From Petrimonas mucosa (lineage in GTDB: Bacteria; Bacteroidota; Bacteroidia; Bacteroidales; Dysgonomonadaceae), in NCBI RefSeq assembly GCF_900095795.1, contig NZ_LT608328.1, positions 2,969,001 to 3,033,000 of the forward strand: a stretch of DNA of 64,000 nt, written 5' to 3'. This document shows positions 26,515 through 37,033 of this stretch, one piece after another (position 1 is the stretch's first letter; each line of letters opens with the position of its first letter). Position numbers and translations under genes: made by a program. The notes under the pieces are model-generated. The model did not search any database. It was not told the origin of the DNA and saw nothing but the letters and a program-made list of their open reading frames with translations.

Positions 26515-28899
26515 TTACATCCTGACCATTATGCCCACTGTGGGCAGGAGGGTACCGCTATATGCTTCGATCACGCGTATCAGCTGACGGTTTTCGGGGT
26601 CGGCCGGGTCATCCATTACGGCACCATCAAGACCCTTGTTGGTATAGATTGGTTGACCCTGCGATTTGAAGTTATAGGCATTCTGCACATCCGCATAGAT
26701 GTTTAGTGTCCATTTCTTGAAATAGATCTCCTTGTCGATCCGTATATCCAACTGATGGGAATTGGAGAGACGCAACGAATTGAAACTGTCGTAATCGATG
26801 TAGGCCCGGTTGGTAACATTCCAGGCAGCCTTGTTTGTCGAGAGCTCCATATCCACCGGAGTATAGGGGGCACCGCCCACAAAACGCCATCTGGCAGAGA
26901 GATTCCAGTTTCCGGGCAAACTGTAGCTGCTGATCAGGTTAAGCATATGCCTGGTATCCCACGATGAAGGCCGGTAGATCCCTTCCATATCGGTAAATTC
27001 ACTGCGGAAAAAGGTATAGGTTGTGGTAATATTCAGTCTGTTCCAATCCACTATTCTGGAGAAGAGTTCGAACCCGTATGCGCGACCTTTGCCGGCAGAG
27101 CGGATCTCCTCGTCGCCTACCTGACCATATTCGGTACCCTTGCTCGCAAGACTGATGCCCTCATATACCGACAGCGGATAATCGTGATACCCTTTATAAA
27201 ACCCTTCAAGGGTCATCCTCATATTGCTCTTCGGCCGGAACTCCAGTCCCACAATCGCCTGGTTCGATTTGATATACTTCACCCCCTCGTTCCGGTTGAC
27301 AAAGTCGCCGTTAGCATCTTTAAAACCGAGCGACGTATAGGCCGGCTGCATCGCATAACGTCCGAAATTGGCATTGATATCCCATTTGTCGGCAAGCAGA
27401 TAGGAGGCTGATAATCGCGGGGAGAACTGATTCAGCGGGTTCCCCATGTTACTGTTGAAGTTGTTGCCCGCCGCACTTATCCCAAGCGAGAGCTTCAGGC
27501 GGTGTTTGAGGTATTCGTCTGAAACCTGCGCAAAGGCCTGGTAACCGAAGAGACCCAGTCGGGTGTCATAATCGATGCTCCTTACCGCTCCATCCCTGAA
27601 AGTGAGCATTGAGGTCGAGTTGGCATAATTGGCATACTCAACTCCACCGCCCAGCATGAGCTTTACTGGCAGTTCCGAATATAGCCGTTCGAAACGAAGT
27701 TTGTTCTCGGTTTCATCAGAGAGGTAATCGAGCGTTTTGGGCTTATCCTCGTCGTTATCTCTATATTTATAATTCTTGTTACGCAGCATGTTGCGGCTCA
27801 ACACCCACGTATCGTAATAACCGGTGCCGAAATGCTTGTAGACAATACCTGTTGCATAGTTCCATTGATTGTAGACGGGAAGATATCCCAACAGGTAGCG
27901 TTGCGCCTCCGTTCCGGTTTCCTGAAGTCCCGTATTGAGGGTCATGTTATCGATGGCTCCGATTCCGATGAAGGTCAATTCATTCTTTGCGTCGACGGCA
28001 TGCTTGAACTTTACCTGAAAATCGTTGTAGGTGGGCAGGAACGGCAATCCGATGGCTTTGAACAATAGTTGCAGATATGATTGTCTTGCCGAAACTATAA
28101 AGGATGAAGCGGCTCCTGCAGGACCATCCACCGTAAGGGCCGCATCCGATGCGCCTATCGAAATCTTGCTGTGTACACGATCCCGGCTCCCATCCTTTTG
28201 CCTTATCTCCATCACCGAGCTAAGCGTATTTGGCCGGTTGGCCGGAAAAGCACCGGTGTAGAAACTGATCTCCCTTACAAAATCGGGGTTCACCACCCCC
28301 ACAACACCGCCTGATGAACCTTGCGTGGCAAAGTGGTTAATGACCGGAATTTCGATCCCGTCGAGATAGAACAGATTCTCCGAAGGACCTCCTCCACGCA
28401 CAATCAGGTCGTTCCGGTTGGGATCTGTCGCTCCTACTCCGGGAAGCGTCTGCATCGCTTTCGATACGTCGCGGTTCACTCCCGCACTTTTTTCGATCTC
28501 CTGTACCCCGATGGTCAATATCGATACGGGACTCTCTATGCGCTTAAGGGTAAATGAGGGCCTCACCTCCACTTCATCAAGCGAGAGAGCAGTTTCGGTC
28601 AGTTCGATATCGATAAAGGTGATCTGATTACCCAGAATCTGTATCTCCGGCGAGAAGGTCGTTTCAAAACCGATAAAGCTTGCCGCCAGGCGGACAAATC
28701 CCGGATCAATATTTGTAAAGATGAAGTTTCCCTCCATGTCGGAGGTGGTACCGACACTTGTACCCACTACCTGGATATTGGCAAATTCAATCGGCTCGTT
28801 CGTTGTTGCGTTCAGCACACGACCTTCGATGCTCCCCTTTTGGGAAAAAAGAGCTAAAACAGTAAAAAGAAGAGAAAGCGAAACAGAGAGTTTTTTCAT
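26515..28899 (-). CDS. TonB-dependent outer-membrane receptor with carboxypeptidase-like regulatory domain
   Basis: About 794 residues started at MKKLSVSLS. The order is signal peptide, CarboxypepD-reg-like domain (GSIEGRVLNATTNEPIEFAN, about 22-110), plug domain (about 120-240) and beta-barrel. The end is a hydrophobic strand (PTVGIMVRM). It imports a ligand across the outer membrane with TonB energy. No SusD-like partner lies next to it, so this is not a classical Sus pair, and the ligand cannot be read from the sequence. Confidence 0.88.
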   Translation of the reverse strand: MKKLSVSLSLLFTVLALFSQKGSIEGRVLNATTNEPIEFANIQVVGTSVGTTSDMEGNFIFTNIDPGFVRLAASFIGFETTFSPEIQILGNQITFIDIELTETALSLDEVEVRPSFTLKRIESPVSILTIGVQEIEKSAGVNRDVSKAMQTLPGVGATDPNRNDLIVRGGGPSENLFYLDGIEIPVINHFATQGSSGGVVGVVNPDFVREISFYTGAFPANRPNTLSSVMEIRQKDGSRDRVHSKISIGASDAALTVDGPAGAASSFIVSARQSYLQLLFKAIGLPFLPTYNDFQVKFKHAVDAKNELTFIGIGAIDNMTLNTGLQETGTEAQRYLLGYLPVYNQWNYATGIVYKHFGTGYYDTWVLSRNMLRNKNYKYRDNDEDKPKTLDYLSDETENKLRFERLYSELPVKLMLGGGVEYANYANSTSMLTFRDGAVRSIDYDTRLGLFGYQAFAQVSDEYLKHRLKLSLGISAAGNNFNSNMGNPLNQFSPRLSASYLLADKWDINANFGRYAMQPAYTSLGFKDANGDFVNRNEGVKYIKSNQAIVGLEFRPKSNMRMTLEGFYKGYHDYPLSVYEGISLASKGTEYGQVGDEEIRSAGKGRAYGFELFSRIVDWNRLNITTTYTFFRSEFTDMEGIYRPSSWDTRHMLNLISSYSLPGNWNLSARWRFVGGAPYTPVDMELSTNKAAWNVTNRAYIDYDSFNSLRLSNSHQLDIRIDKEIYFKKWTLNIYADVQNAYNFKSQGQPIYTNKGLDGAVMDDPADPENRQLIRVIEAYSGTLLPTVGIMVRM

Positions 28900-28982
28900 A
28901 AATATCATTTATGCCGACAATAGAATTCGGCAATAAATCACTATAACAAAAAAACGGCTGTTTTGTTTTCTCCTCAAATCCG

Positions 28983-31900
28983 TCAATCCTGATGCTGCTT
29001 TATCCACTCCCTAGCATTGACAAATGCCTCCATCCAGGGGGTAACGTCGTGCTTCCTGAATTCATAGGGATACCATGCGTTCTGCCACGGGAATATAGTA
29101 CGCTCCAAATGGGGCATCATGGCAAGATGGCGACCATCTGCCGAGCATACAGCCGCGGCATTATGGTCCGATCCGTTAGGATTTCCCGGATATCCGTCAT
29201 AAACATATTTTGCAGCAATATTGTATTCCGACACCTCTCCGGGCAAGCTGAACCTTCCTTCACCATGTGCAACCCAGATGCCGAGCTTCGTTCCAGCTAG
29301 CGATCTCAACATCACCGAACGGTTGTCAGGAATTTCCACACTGACGAAAGCCGATTCAAATTTGTGCGAACGGTTATGATGCATCCTCGGGTGGTTTTCA
29401 CCCAGTTCGGGGTAGATCAGGCCCAGCTCCATCAGTAACTGGCAACCGTTACAAACCCCCAGACTCAATGTATCGGGGCGTGCGTAAAAATTCTCAACCG
29501 CCCTACGGGCTTTCTCGTTATAGAGAATCCCTCCAGCCCAACCTTTTGATGAACCCAAAACATCTGAATTTGAGAATCCCCCACAGAAAACGGCAAACTG
29601 CACCTCTTCCAATGTTTCTCGACCCGATATCAGATCTGTCATATGGACATCCTTTACGTCGAATCCGGCAAGATAAAGCGCATATGCCATCTCACGCTCA
29701 CCATTTGTGCCTTTGTCGCGAATGATGGCAGCCGTCAATCCCGAGCGCTCCTTTCTGTCCGGATCTAATCCCAGGTCGCGCATCTTTCCGGTAAAGGTGG
29801 GCAGGAAATTGAATTGCAACGGCTGTTGCTTGTAATTTTTAAATCGCTCCCCGGCCAATGTTTCACCACTCTGCTTCCGATCCAACAGATATGACGTGCG
29901 ATACCATACATCCCGAAGGGCATCGATATCAAATTCCTTTCTGAAATCTCCCTTTTCGACAATCAACTTGCGATCCTCGATGGGGCGGGCAACAATGGCA
30001 AATCCAACGCCATAATCGTTCAAGATTTTCTCTACCAGGTGGTGGTGCTTCACCTGAATGAGCACACCCGGATTCTCCGCAAAAAGGATCTTGATCAGAT
30101 CGGAGTGGCGGATCTTGTCCAACCTCGCTTCCAGACCCCCCTGCGGATTCGCAAAACACATCTCGAGCATGGCGGTAATCATTCCTCCGGCAGAGATATC
30201 ATGACCGGCAATGATCAAGCCGCGGTTAACCAGCTCCTGAACCGCAGCGAAAGCGTTCTTGAAATACTCGACATCGCTCACCGTCGGAGCTTCGTCGCCA
30301 ATCCGGCCCAATGTCTGCAAAAGCGCCGACCCTCCCAGGCGTAACGTATCGAATGAAAAATCGATATAATAGAGATAGGTTCCCTTGATATAGGCCAGGA
30401 CCGGTGAGACGATCTTCCGGACATTCTTCACCTCAGCCGCAGCGGAGATTATTACCGTTCCCGGCGAAAGCACCTTGTCATCACCATATTTCTGTGTCAT
30501 GGAGAGCGAATCCTTTCCGGTAGGAATATTTATCCCCAGTTCGCATGCAAAGTCTGAACAGGCCTCCACGGCTCTATACAACCGGGCATCTTCCCCTTCG
30601 TTGCGACAGGGCCACATCCAGTTGGCACTCAGGGAAACACTCTGCAACCCCTCTTTCAGCGGAGCAAAAACAATATTGGTCAACGCCTCTGCAATTGCAG
30701 CTACCGAACCCGCGGCTGGGTCAATCAGAGCCACCTGCGGAGCATGACCGATAGAGGTAGCCACTCCGCTGTACCCCCTGTAATCGAGGGCAACTGCACC
30801 GCAATCGCTCAACGGGAGCTGAATTTCTCCCTGGCATTGCTGGCGTGCCACCTTTCCGGTTACAGATCGGTCTACCTTATTGGTGAGCCAGTCTTTACAG
30901 GCAACAGCCTCCAGTTTGAGCACATTCTCGAGATAGGTTTCGAGCTTATTCTCATCATATTCGGGCGAAGAGAAACCCTCTTCCACAGTAACATCACTCA
31001 TTACTGTCTTGGGCGATTTGCCGAAGAAGTCCTCCAGTTCCATATCTATCGGCATTTGCCCGTCGGCCTGCCGGAAAGTCAACTTCATGTCGTCAGTGGT
31101 TTCACCCACCACGTAGAAAGGTGCCCTCTCCCGTTCGGCAATCTGCCTGATACGCTCAATGTCATTTTCCGGAACCAGCAGTCCCATTCTTTCCTGGCTC
31201 TCGTTACCGATAATCTCCTTTGCAGAAAGGGTTGGATCGCCTATCGGCAACTTATCCATATCGATTCTTCCACCGGTTTTCTCCACAAGCTCCGAGAGGC
31301 AGTTCAAGTGTCCACCCGCACCATGGTCGTGGATGGAGACAATAGGGTTCTCCTCCGATTCGGCCAATGTACGGATAACATTAGCCACCCGTTTCTGCAT
31401 TTCGGGGTTGGCGCGTTGTACGGCGTTCAGTTCAATGCCCGACGAATATTCACCGGTATTTACCGATGAGACGGCTCCGCCGCCCATTCCGATGCGGTAG
31501 TTGTCGCCGCCCATCACGATCACCTTTTCACCAGGCTGCGGATGGCCTTTTATTGCATTGATCTTGTTGGCAAAGCCAACGCCACCGGCCAACATGATCA
31601 CTTTGTCGTAACCGAACTTCCGGTAATTCTCGGCATGTTCAAAAGTGAGCACCGATCCGCAGATAAGCGGTTGGCCATATTTGTTCCCGAAATCGGAAGC
31701 TCCGTTCGAGGCTTTGATCAGGATCTGCTCAGGAGTCTGATAGAGCCATCGGCGTTCCGGCAGAACTTTCTCCCAATCGCGCCCCTCTTCCAGACGGGGA
31801 TAGGAGGTCATGTAGACAGCCGTACCTGCCAATGGCAACGAGGCACGGCCTCCTGCAAGACGGTCGCGTATCTCCCCTCCCGTTCCGGTAGAAGCTCCAT

Positions 31901-32672
31901 TGAACGGTTCTACTGTTGTGGGGAAGTTGTGGGTTTCCGCTTTTAGCGAGAGTACACTCTCAATCTCACGGGTTTCAAAGAAGTCGGGTTTATCGCCGCT
32001 TGCCGGTGCAAACTGCTCTATGGTTGGTCCCTGTACAAATGCCACATTATCCTTGTATGCCGATATCAACGCATTGGGATTCATCTCGGAGGTTCTCTTT
32101 ATCAATTGAAAAAGGGAACTCTCCATCTCTTCCCCGTCAATCACAAATTTTCCGTTAAATATCTTGTGCCGGCAATGTTCCGAGTTTACCTGGGAAAAAC
32201 CGAAAACCTCGCTATCTGTCAGTCTCCGGCCCAGTTTCCTGCTCACGTTGTTGAGATACTCTATTTCATCTTCGCTTAGCGCAAGTCCCTCTTTCTGGTT
32301 ATATTCTCCGATATCATCGATCAAGACGATCGGTTCGGGCTGCTTGTCGACAGTGAAAATATGCTGGTCGAGTCCGCTGTACACCCGCTGAAGCATCGGA
32401 TCGTATTCGGGCACCTCGCCTGCAGGAAAATATTCTTCAACTCTTACGATATAATCGATCCCCATGTTCTGCACAATCTCAACGGCACAGGTACTCCAGG
32501 GAGTGATCATTTCCCTGCGTGGACCAATGAATTTCCCGTCCAGTTGAGGATGAGCGATGGGTGTGGCGTTACCGAACAACCAAACAAGACGGTTCTGGTG
32601 TTCATCCTGGATCGGGCACTGTGCATCTACGGCAATAATACTTTGTGAAGGGGTTTTAAAAAAAGTGATCAT
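28983..32672 (-). CDS. purL: Phosphoribosylformylglycinamidine synthase, long single-chain form
   Basis: A 1229-residue enzyme of purine synthesis converting FGAR, glutamine and ATP to FGAM. The AIR-synthase-like synthetase core contains HCRHKIFNGKF and AETHNFPTTVEPFNGASTGTGG. The C-terminal glutaminase domain has nucleophile Cys in LGVCNGCQLLMELG and downstream His/Glu near HNRSHKFES and VAHGEGRF. The fused form is usual in Bacteroidetes. It has its own -7 box 29 bases upstream. Confidence 0.97.
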   Translation of the reverse strand: MITFFKTPSQSIIAVDAQCPIQDEHQNRLVWLFGNATPIAHPQLDGKFIGPRREMITPWSTCAVEIVQNMGIDYIVRVEEYFPAGEVPEYDPMLQRVYSGLDQHIFTVDKQPEPIVLIDDIGEYNQKEGLALSEDEIEYLNNVSRKLGRRLTDSEVFGFSQVNSEHCRHKIFNGKFVIDGEEMESSLFQLIKRTSEMNPNALISAYKDNVAFVQGPTIEQFAPASGDKPDFFETREIESVLSLKAETHNFPTTVEPFNGASTGTGGEIRDRLAGGRASLPLAGTAVYMTSYPRLEEGRDWEKVLPERRWLYQTPEQILIKASNGASDFGNKYGQPLICGSVLTFEHAENYRKFGYDKVIMLAGGVGFANKINAIKGHPQPGEKVIVMGGDNYRIGMGGGAVSSVNTGEYSSGIELNAVQRANPEMQKRVANVIRTLAESEENPIVSIHDHGAGGHLNCLSELVEKTGGRIDMDKLPIGDPTLSAKEIIGNESQERMGLLVPENDIERIRQIAERERAPFYVVGETTDDMKLTFRQADGQMPIDMELEDFFGKSPKTVMSDVTVEEGFSSPEYDENKLETYLENVLKLEAVACKDWLTNKVDRSVTGKVARQQCQGEIQLPLSDCGAVALDYRGYSGVATSIGHAPQVALIDPAAGSVAAIAEALTNIVFAPLKEGLQSVSLSANWMWPCRNEGEDARLYRAVEACSDFACELGINIPTGKDSLSMTQKYGDDKVLSPGTVIISAAAEVKNVRKIVSPVLAYIKGTYLYYIDFSFDTLRLGGSALLQTLGRIGDEAPTVSDVEYFKNAFAAVQELVNRGLIIAGHDISAGGMITAMLEMCFANPQGGLEARLDKIRHSDLIKILFAENPGVLIQVKHHHLVEKILNDYGVGFAIVARPIEDRKLIVEKGDFRKEFDIDALRDVWYRTSYLLDRKQSGETLAGERFKNYKQQPLQFNFLPTFTGKMRDLGLDPDRKERSGLTAAIIRDKGTNGEREMAYALYLAGFDVKDVHMTDLISGRETLEEVQFAVFCGGFSNSDVLGSSKGWAGGILYNEKARRAVENFYARPDTLSLGVCNGCQLLMELGLIYPELGENHPRMHHNRSHKFESAFVSVEIPDNRSVMLRSLAGTKLGIWVAHGEGRFSLPGEVSEYNIAAKYVYDGYPGNPNGSDHNAAAVCSADGRHLAMMPHLERTIFPWQNAWYPYEFRKHDVTPWMEAFVNAREWIKQHQD

Positions 32673-32700
32673 AGCTGTTGAGGGTCTTTTTATTGATTTG

Positions 32701-32708
32701 CAAAGTTA
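32701..32708 (-). promoter_or_regulatory. -7 promoter element (TAACTTTG) of purL
   Basis: An exact match on the minus strand, 29 bases before the ATG at 32672. No purine riboswitch fits in the short 5' UTR. Confidence 0.65.
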
Positions 32709-32772
32709 ATCAAAAGCTGTGTAAAAGCGGATACTATTTCGAAAGGATTTACTGAGGCGTGGTCGTGGTCAA

Positions 32773-33270
32773 TCAACCGTGTCTCCCGATCTCAATGACC
32801 TCCAGGTCGCGGATATCTCCTCGATCCAACGTGAATCTCAGCAGTGTCCGCACCCGATGAAAACCATATTTTCCAGCCGCACCGGGATTCATATGCAGAC
32901 AGTTCAGATTCTTGTCATAGATCACTTTCAGTATATGGGAGTGCCCGCAAATAAACAGTTTGGGAGGCCGTGAATATAGCTGGGCACGAATCTTCGGATC
33001 ATATTTTCCGGGATATCCCCCGATATGGGTCATCAGCACCTCTACCTCCTCCACCGTAAACCGTAAGGTTTCCGGGTAGGCTCTCCGCGTAGGCCAGTCG
33101 TCGATATTCCCGTATACCGCCCGGAACGGCTTGAGGGCTTCGAACTTTCCCGCAAGCTCCAGGGAGCCGATATCCCCGGCATGCCAGATCTCGTCACACC
33201 CGGCAAAATAGGTCTCATATTTTTCATCCCACACATTATGCGTGTCGGATAGCAGGCCAATCTTTCTCAT
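32773..33270 (-). CDS. YfcE/MJ0936-type metallophosphoesterase
   Basis: A 165-residue calcineurin-like phosphodiesterase. The dinuclear metal ligands are seen in LSDTHNVW, HAGDIGS, VYGNIDDW and the His-rich ICGHSHILK / HMNPGAAG motifs. It has no signal peptide, so it is cytoplasmic. The natural substrate is unknown; the group cleaves phosphodiesters. It is divergent from ppk1, with a -7 box at 33309. Confidence 0.9.
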   Translation of the reverse strand: MRKIGLLSDTHNVWDEKYETYFAGCDEIWHAGDIGSLELAGKFEALKPFRAVYGNIDDWPTRRAYPETLRFTVEEVEVLMTHIGGYPGKYDPKIRAQLYSRPPKLFICGHSHILKVIYDKNLNCLHMNPGAAGKYGFHRVRTLLRFTLDRGDIRDLEVIEIGRHG

Positions 33271-33308
33271 TTATCTGTGGTTGATGCTGTAACCTTTTTT
33301 TATCGGAA

Positions 33309-33325
33309 CAAAGTTAGTAATTTTA
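33309..33325. promoter_or_regulatory. Divergent promoters of the phosphodiesterase and ppk1
   Basis: TAACTTTG on the minus strand (33309-33316) faces the phosphodiesterase gene. TAATTTTA on the plus strand (33318-33325), one mismatch to TAnnTTTG, faces ppk1. The two -7 elements are one base apart, so the promoters would compete. Confidence 0.5.
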
Positions 33326-33360
33326 GCGTTGAATCATATCAATCGTTTTTTTTGCAAGTT

Positions 33361-35436
33361 ATGCCTTACAGATACTTTAAACGAGATATAAGCTGGCTGT
33401 CATTTAATCTCCGCGTATTGCTGGAAGCAACGGATGAGTCGCTTCCGGTTTACGAACGGATTAAATTCCTGTCGATCTACTCTTCCAACCTGGAGGAGTT
33501 CTACAAGGTCCGCGTATCGGGGTACCACAGTTCAATATTGAAGAGCGTCAGCCGTGACGAATCGGAAGAGGAGGCATTGCAAACACTACTGGAGATCAAT
33601 AATGAAGTCACGGAGCAGGAGAAAGCCTACTATCGTATTTTCAACGAAATGATTCTGCCGGAGTTGCGAAACAACGGCATCATCCTCTACCAGACCGAAA
33701 AGGTTGAACCGTTCCACCGGACATACGTGGAGAACTATTTCAACGAGGAGGTATTCCCCTATCTGCAACCGATGATTATACTGAAGGACGATATCCACTC
33801 TTTTATACAGGATGGATGCATCTATCTGGTGGTAAGCCTGCAGAAGAAAAAGAAAAAGAAGACCCCTGGCAGTTCCTCCTATACCTACGCCATGATGAAG
33901 ATCCCCAATACAAATGTACCGCGGTTTGTGGAGCTACCTTCTTTTGGCGGGAACCATTATCTCATCTTTATCGACGACCTGATCAAGGCAAATCTGCAGA
34001 GCGTCTTTCCCGGCTATGAAATTATTGATTGTTACAGCATCAAGATATCACGCGATGCAGACTTTTCTCTAGACAAGGAGGATCAGAAGAATATTGCCGA
34101 ACGGATTCTTCGCAAGGTCCGCAAACGCAAAATAGGGGCAGTAACCCGTTTCCAATACGACAAGGAGATGCCCGATTACTTTCTGAAGTATCTCTGCGAA
34201 GCGTATGAGATCGAGGAGGAGGAGCTGCTCCCCTCTGGACGGTACCTGAACCTCTCCGATCTGATAAAACTGCCCAATCCGGTAGGAGAACAGCTACGCC
34301 AACCGCTACCGCACCTGTTGCGGGTCCCCGAACTGGAAGCCAACACCTCCATCCTTCGTGTATTGCGTCGACAGGATGTGCTGTTGCATTTCCCGTACCA
34401 GTCGTTCGACTACCTGCTCCGCTTCCTGCTTCAGGCAGCATTTGACCCGAAAGTAAGGGAGATTAAGGTAACCCAGTATCGTGTGGCGGAAAACTCGGCT
34501 GTAATCAACAGCCTGATCAGTGCAGCCAAGAACGGGAAAAAAGTAACCGTTTTCGTTGAATTGAAAGCCCGCTTCGATGAAGAGAACAACTATCTCTCCT
34601 CAGAACTGATGCAGCAGGCGGGAATAAAGATCATCTACAGTCTGCCGGGACTAAAAGTGCACGCCAAACTGGCCTATGTGAGAAAACGGAGCAACGATCC
34701 TGATGTTCCGCTTAAGGGATATGCCTATCTGGGCACGGGCAACTTTAACGAGAAGACTGCCCGTATCTACTCAGATGAGGGGTTGCTCACATCCGACAAG
34801 GAGATCATCAGCGATATCGACGAAGTATTCCGGGTTCTTGAAGGCAAACCCAACATGCACGATTTCAAGCACCTGCTGGTCACCCAGTTCAACATGGTTC
34901 CGGCAATCCTGCAGATGATCGACCGGGAGATCGCTCTGACCAGGGAAGGCGGCGAAGGGTATATCATACTGAAGATGAACAGCCTTGAGGACAGGGAGAT
35001 GATCAATGCGCTTTATCGTGCCAGCGAAGCGGGCGTAAAGGTTGATCTGATCGTGCGCGGCATCTGCTGCCTGGTGCCCAACCAGCCATACAGCAAAAAT
35101 ATCCGGATAACGCGTATCGTGGATACCTATCTGGAACATGCCCGTATATGGTACTTTAGGAATGGAGGCAATGAGACGATTTATCTCTCTTCGGCCGACT
35201 GGATGGAACGAAACCTGCACCGCCGCATTGAGGTCGCTTTTCCGGTTTATTCCGAACCGCTGAAACGGCAGATTATCGACATTCTGAAGATACAACTTTC
35301 AGATAACCGGAGTGCCGTGTGGGTCGATGAGCACCTGAACAACCTTTTCAAAAGGGAGACGGCATCACCTGACGAGCCGCCAGTAAGGGCGCAACAGGCG
35401 ATTTACGACTACCTGAAGTCTACTACCGGACAATAG
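33361..35436 (+). CDS. ppk1: Polyphosphate kinase 1
   Basis: About 691 residues. The enzyme makes polyphosphate from ATP reversibly. The N-terminal YRYFKRDISWLSFNLRVL, the autophosphorylated His in PGLKVHAKLAYV and the second His in TYLEHARIWYF match the family. The start is set at ATG 33361 (MPYRYFKRD), since the longer frame from 33277 covers the promoter region. It is followed by a convergent ammonium transporter. Confidence 0.95.
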   Translation: MPYRYFKRDISWLSFNLRVLLEATDESLPVYERIKFLSIYSSNLEEFYKVRVSGYHSSILKSVSRDESEEEALQTLLEINNEVTEQEKAYYRIFNEMILPELRNNGIILYQTEKVEPFHRTYVENYFNEEVFPYLQPMIILKDDIHSFIQDGCIYLVVSLQKKKKKKTPGSSSYTYAMMKIPNTNVPRFVELPSFGGNHYLIFIDDLIKANLQSVFPGYEIIDCYSIKISRDADFSLDKEDQKNIAERILRKVRKRKIGAVTRFQYDKEMPDYFLKYLCEAYEIEEEELLPSGRYLNLSDLIKLPNPVGEQLRQPLPHLLRVPELEANTSILRVLRRQDVLLHFPYQSFDYLLRFLLQAAFDPKVREIKVTQYRVAENSAVINSLISAAKNGKKVTVFVELKARFDEENNYLSSELMQQAGIKIIYSLPGLKVHAKLAYVRKRSNDPDVPLKGYAYLGTGNFNEKTARIYSDEGLLTSDKEIISDIDEVFRVLEGKPNMHDFKHLLVTQFNMVPAILQMIDREIALTREGGEGYIILKMNSLEDREMINALYRASEAGVKVDLIVRGICCLVPNQPYSKNIRITRIVDTYLEHARIWYFRNGGNETIYLSSADWMERNLHRRIEVAFPVYSEPLKRQIIDILKIQLSDNRSAVWVDEHLNNLFKRETASPDEPPVRAQQAIYDYLKSTTGQ

Positions 35437-35452
35437 AGAATCAGAAAAGAGA

Positions 35453-35482
35453 GAGGGTGAAATCACATTTTGATTCACCCTC
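35453..35482 (-). terminator. Hairpin after amtB, weak terminator
   Basis: GAGGGTGAATCA pairs with TGATTTCACCCTC (one bulge). On the minus strand the stem is followed by TCTCTCTTTT, so it may end amtB transcripts. On the plus strand there is no T tract. Confidence 0.5.
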
Positions 35483-35507
35483 AACATCCTTCAGTAATGT
35501 TATTTCA

Positions 35508-36830
35508 CTATAAACTCGAAGGAACATCAGTTGCAACTTCTCCATGTTGTGTGATATCAAGCCCTCGAGCCTCCTGCGTTTCAGTTACACGCATCGGAAG
35601 AATCAGGTCGGTAAGCTTGTACAACAGAAATGAGCCGCCAAAAGTAAAGAGACTAACAATAACCAATGCCAGCAGGTGATACAGGAAAATGGTCGGATCA
35701 CCATGTATCAGACCTACCTCTTCAGCAAAAAGACCAGTAAGAATCATCCCGGTGATGCCTCCAATCCCGTGGCAGGGGAAAACATCCAGTGTATCGTCGA
35801 TGCTGCTTCGCGACTTCAGGCGCATTGCAAAATAGCTTACCAGCGATGCCGCGAAACCGATGAAAATGCTCTGCCCCACCGTCACAAAACCGGCGGCCGG
35901 CGTGATGGCAACCAGGCCGACCACTGCCCCTACTGCAGCACCCACTGCAGATCGTTTTTTCCCTCTTGCTCCGTCGGTGAGCATCCAGGTCACCATGGCC
36001 ATTGCAGATGCCAAGTTCGTATTTAGAAATGCCTTTACGGCAAGCTCGTCGGCTGCTAGTGCCGATCCGGCATTAAACCCGAACCAACCGAACCATAGCA
36101 AACCTGTTCCAAGCAGGATATAGGGAATGTTAGTGGGATTATCGTTGCCACTCTCCTTCCTCTTTTTCAGGAATATGGCACCTGAAAGGGCCGCAAAACC
36201 GGCAGAGATGTGCACTACGGTACCGCCTGCGAAATCAAGTACACCCCACTTGCGAAGAAAACCTTCGGGATGCCATGTCCAGTGTGCCAACGGGGCGTAA
36301 ATAAAAAGAGAGAATAGGACGATAAAGACCAATAACGACGAGAAACGGATTCTTTCGGCTACACCACCCGTGATGAGGGCAGGAGTAATAATGGCAAACT
36401 TGAGCTGAAAGACAGCAAAAAGTGCAAATGGAATGGTTGCAGAAAAGGCGGGGTTAGGCTGAAAACCCACATCCTTAAACATGAAAAACGAAAGAGGGTT
36501 TCCGATGAAACCGCCCAGACTATCCCCGAAAGCAAGGCTGAATCCTACCAAAACCCAGACAACACTAATGATGCCTAATGTGATGAAACTTTGAATAAGC
36601 GTTGAAACAAGGTTCTTGTACCGGACCATCCCCCCGTAAAAGAAGGCCAATCCCGGTGTCATCAGAAATACAAGTGCGGCGGCCATCAGCATCCATGCCG
36701 TGTCTGCATGACTAACCTCCAACTCGGAGAATGTGGTGGAACTTTTAAGCGGAATCAGGGCCAAAACCGCTACCGCAGCAATTACAATAAATGGTACCGT
36801 GTACCTTCTTTTGGAGTTTTTCTCGTTCAT
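35508..36830 (-). CDS. amtB: Ammonium transporter of the Amt family
   Basis: About 440 residues with some 11 membrane segments. Family motifs include FLMTPGLAFFYGGMV at the pore entry and CHGIGGITGMILTGLFA with the pore His. It moves ammonium or ammonia across the inner membrane. The start at MNEKNSK (36830) is preferred; the longer frame uses a TTG. No glnK gene is adjacent. A -7 box lies 61 bases upstream. Confidence 0.95.
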   Translation of the reverse strand: MNEKNSKRRYTVPFIVIAAVAVLALIPLKSSTTFSELEVSHADTAWMLMAAALVFLMTPGLAFFYGGMVRYKNLVSTLIQSFITLGIISVVWVLVGFSLAFGDSLGGFIGNPLSFFMFKDVGFQPNPAFSATIPFALFAVFQLKFAIITPALITGGVAERIRFSSLLVFIVLFSLFIYAPLAHWTWHPEGFLRKWGVLDFAGGTVVHISAGFAALSGAIFLKKRKESGNDNPTNIPYILLGTGLLWFGWFGFNAGSALAADELAVKAFLNTNLASAMAMVTWMLTDGARGKKRSAVGAAVGAVVGLVAITPAAGFVTVGQSIFIGFAASLVSYFAMRLKSRSSIDDTLDVFPCHGIGGITGMILTGLFAEEVGLIHGDPTIFLYHLLALVIVSLFTFGGSFLLYKLTDLILPMRVTETQEARGLDITQHGEVATDVPSSL

Positions 36831-36890
36831 ACGTCGAAACAATTAAATGATTAAATAATCTTTCTATTCATACTTCGACGCAAATATAAT

Positions 36891-36898
36891 CATTTTAT
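36891..36898 (-). promoter_or_regulatory. -7 promoter element (TATATTTG) of amtB
   Basis: An exact consensus on the minus strand in an AT-rich region between amtB and the terminator of the PpiD-like gene. Confidence 0.7.
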
Positions 36899-36974
36899 CG
36901 TAATTTAAAAAATATTTTTATCTTTTTGTTATCATATCTATTATTTTAATCTCAAATAGTCATTGCAGGCACAT

Positions 36975-37018
36975 AAAAAAGAGACCGCCACATCAAGTGA
37001 TTGGCGGTCTCTTTTTTA
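36975..37018 (-). terminator. Strong terminator after the PpiD-like gene
   Basis: A long perfect stem GAGACCGCCA / TGGCGGTCTC is flanked by A and T tracts on both sides, so it could work in both directions. It ends the minus-strand gene at 37034. Confidence 0.9.
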
Positions 37019-37033
37019 CGGCAAAAGGTACTT

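Noticed and set aside
30744-31469. 241-aa antisense frame inside purL
   Set aside because: It covers the conserved synthetase core on the other strand, with no recognisable motif.
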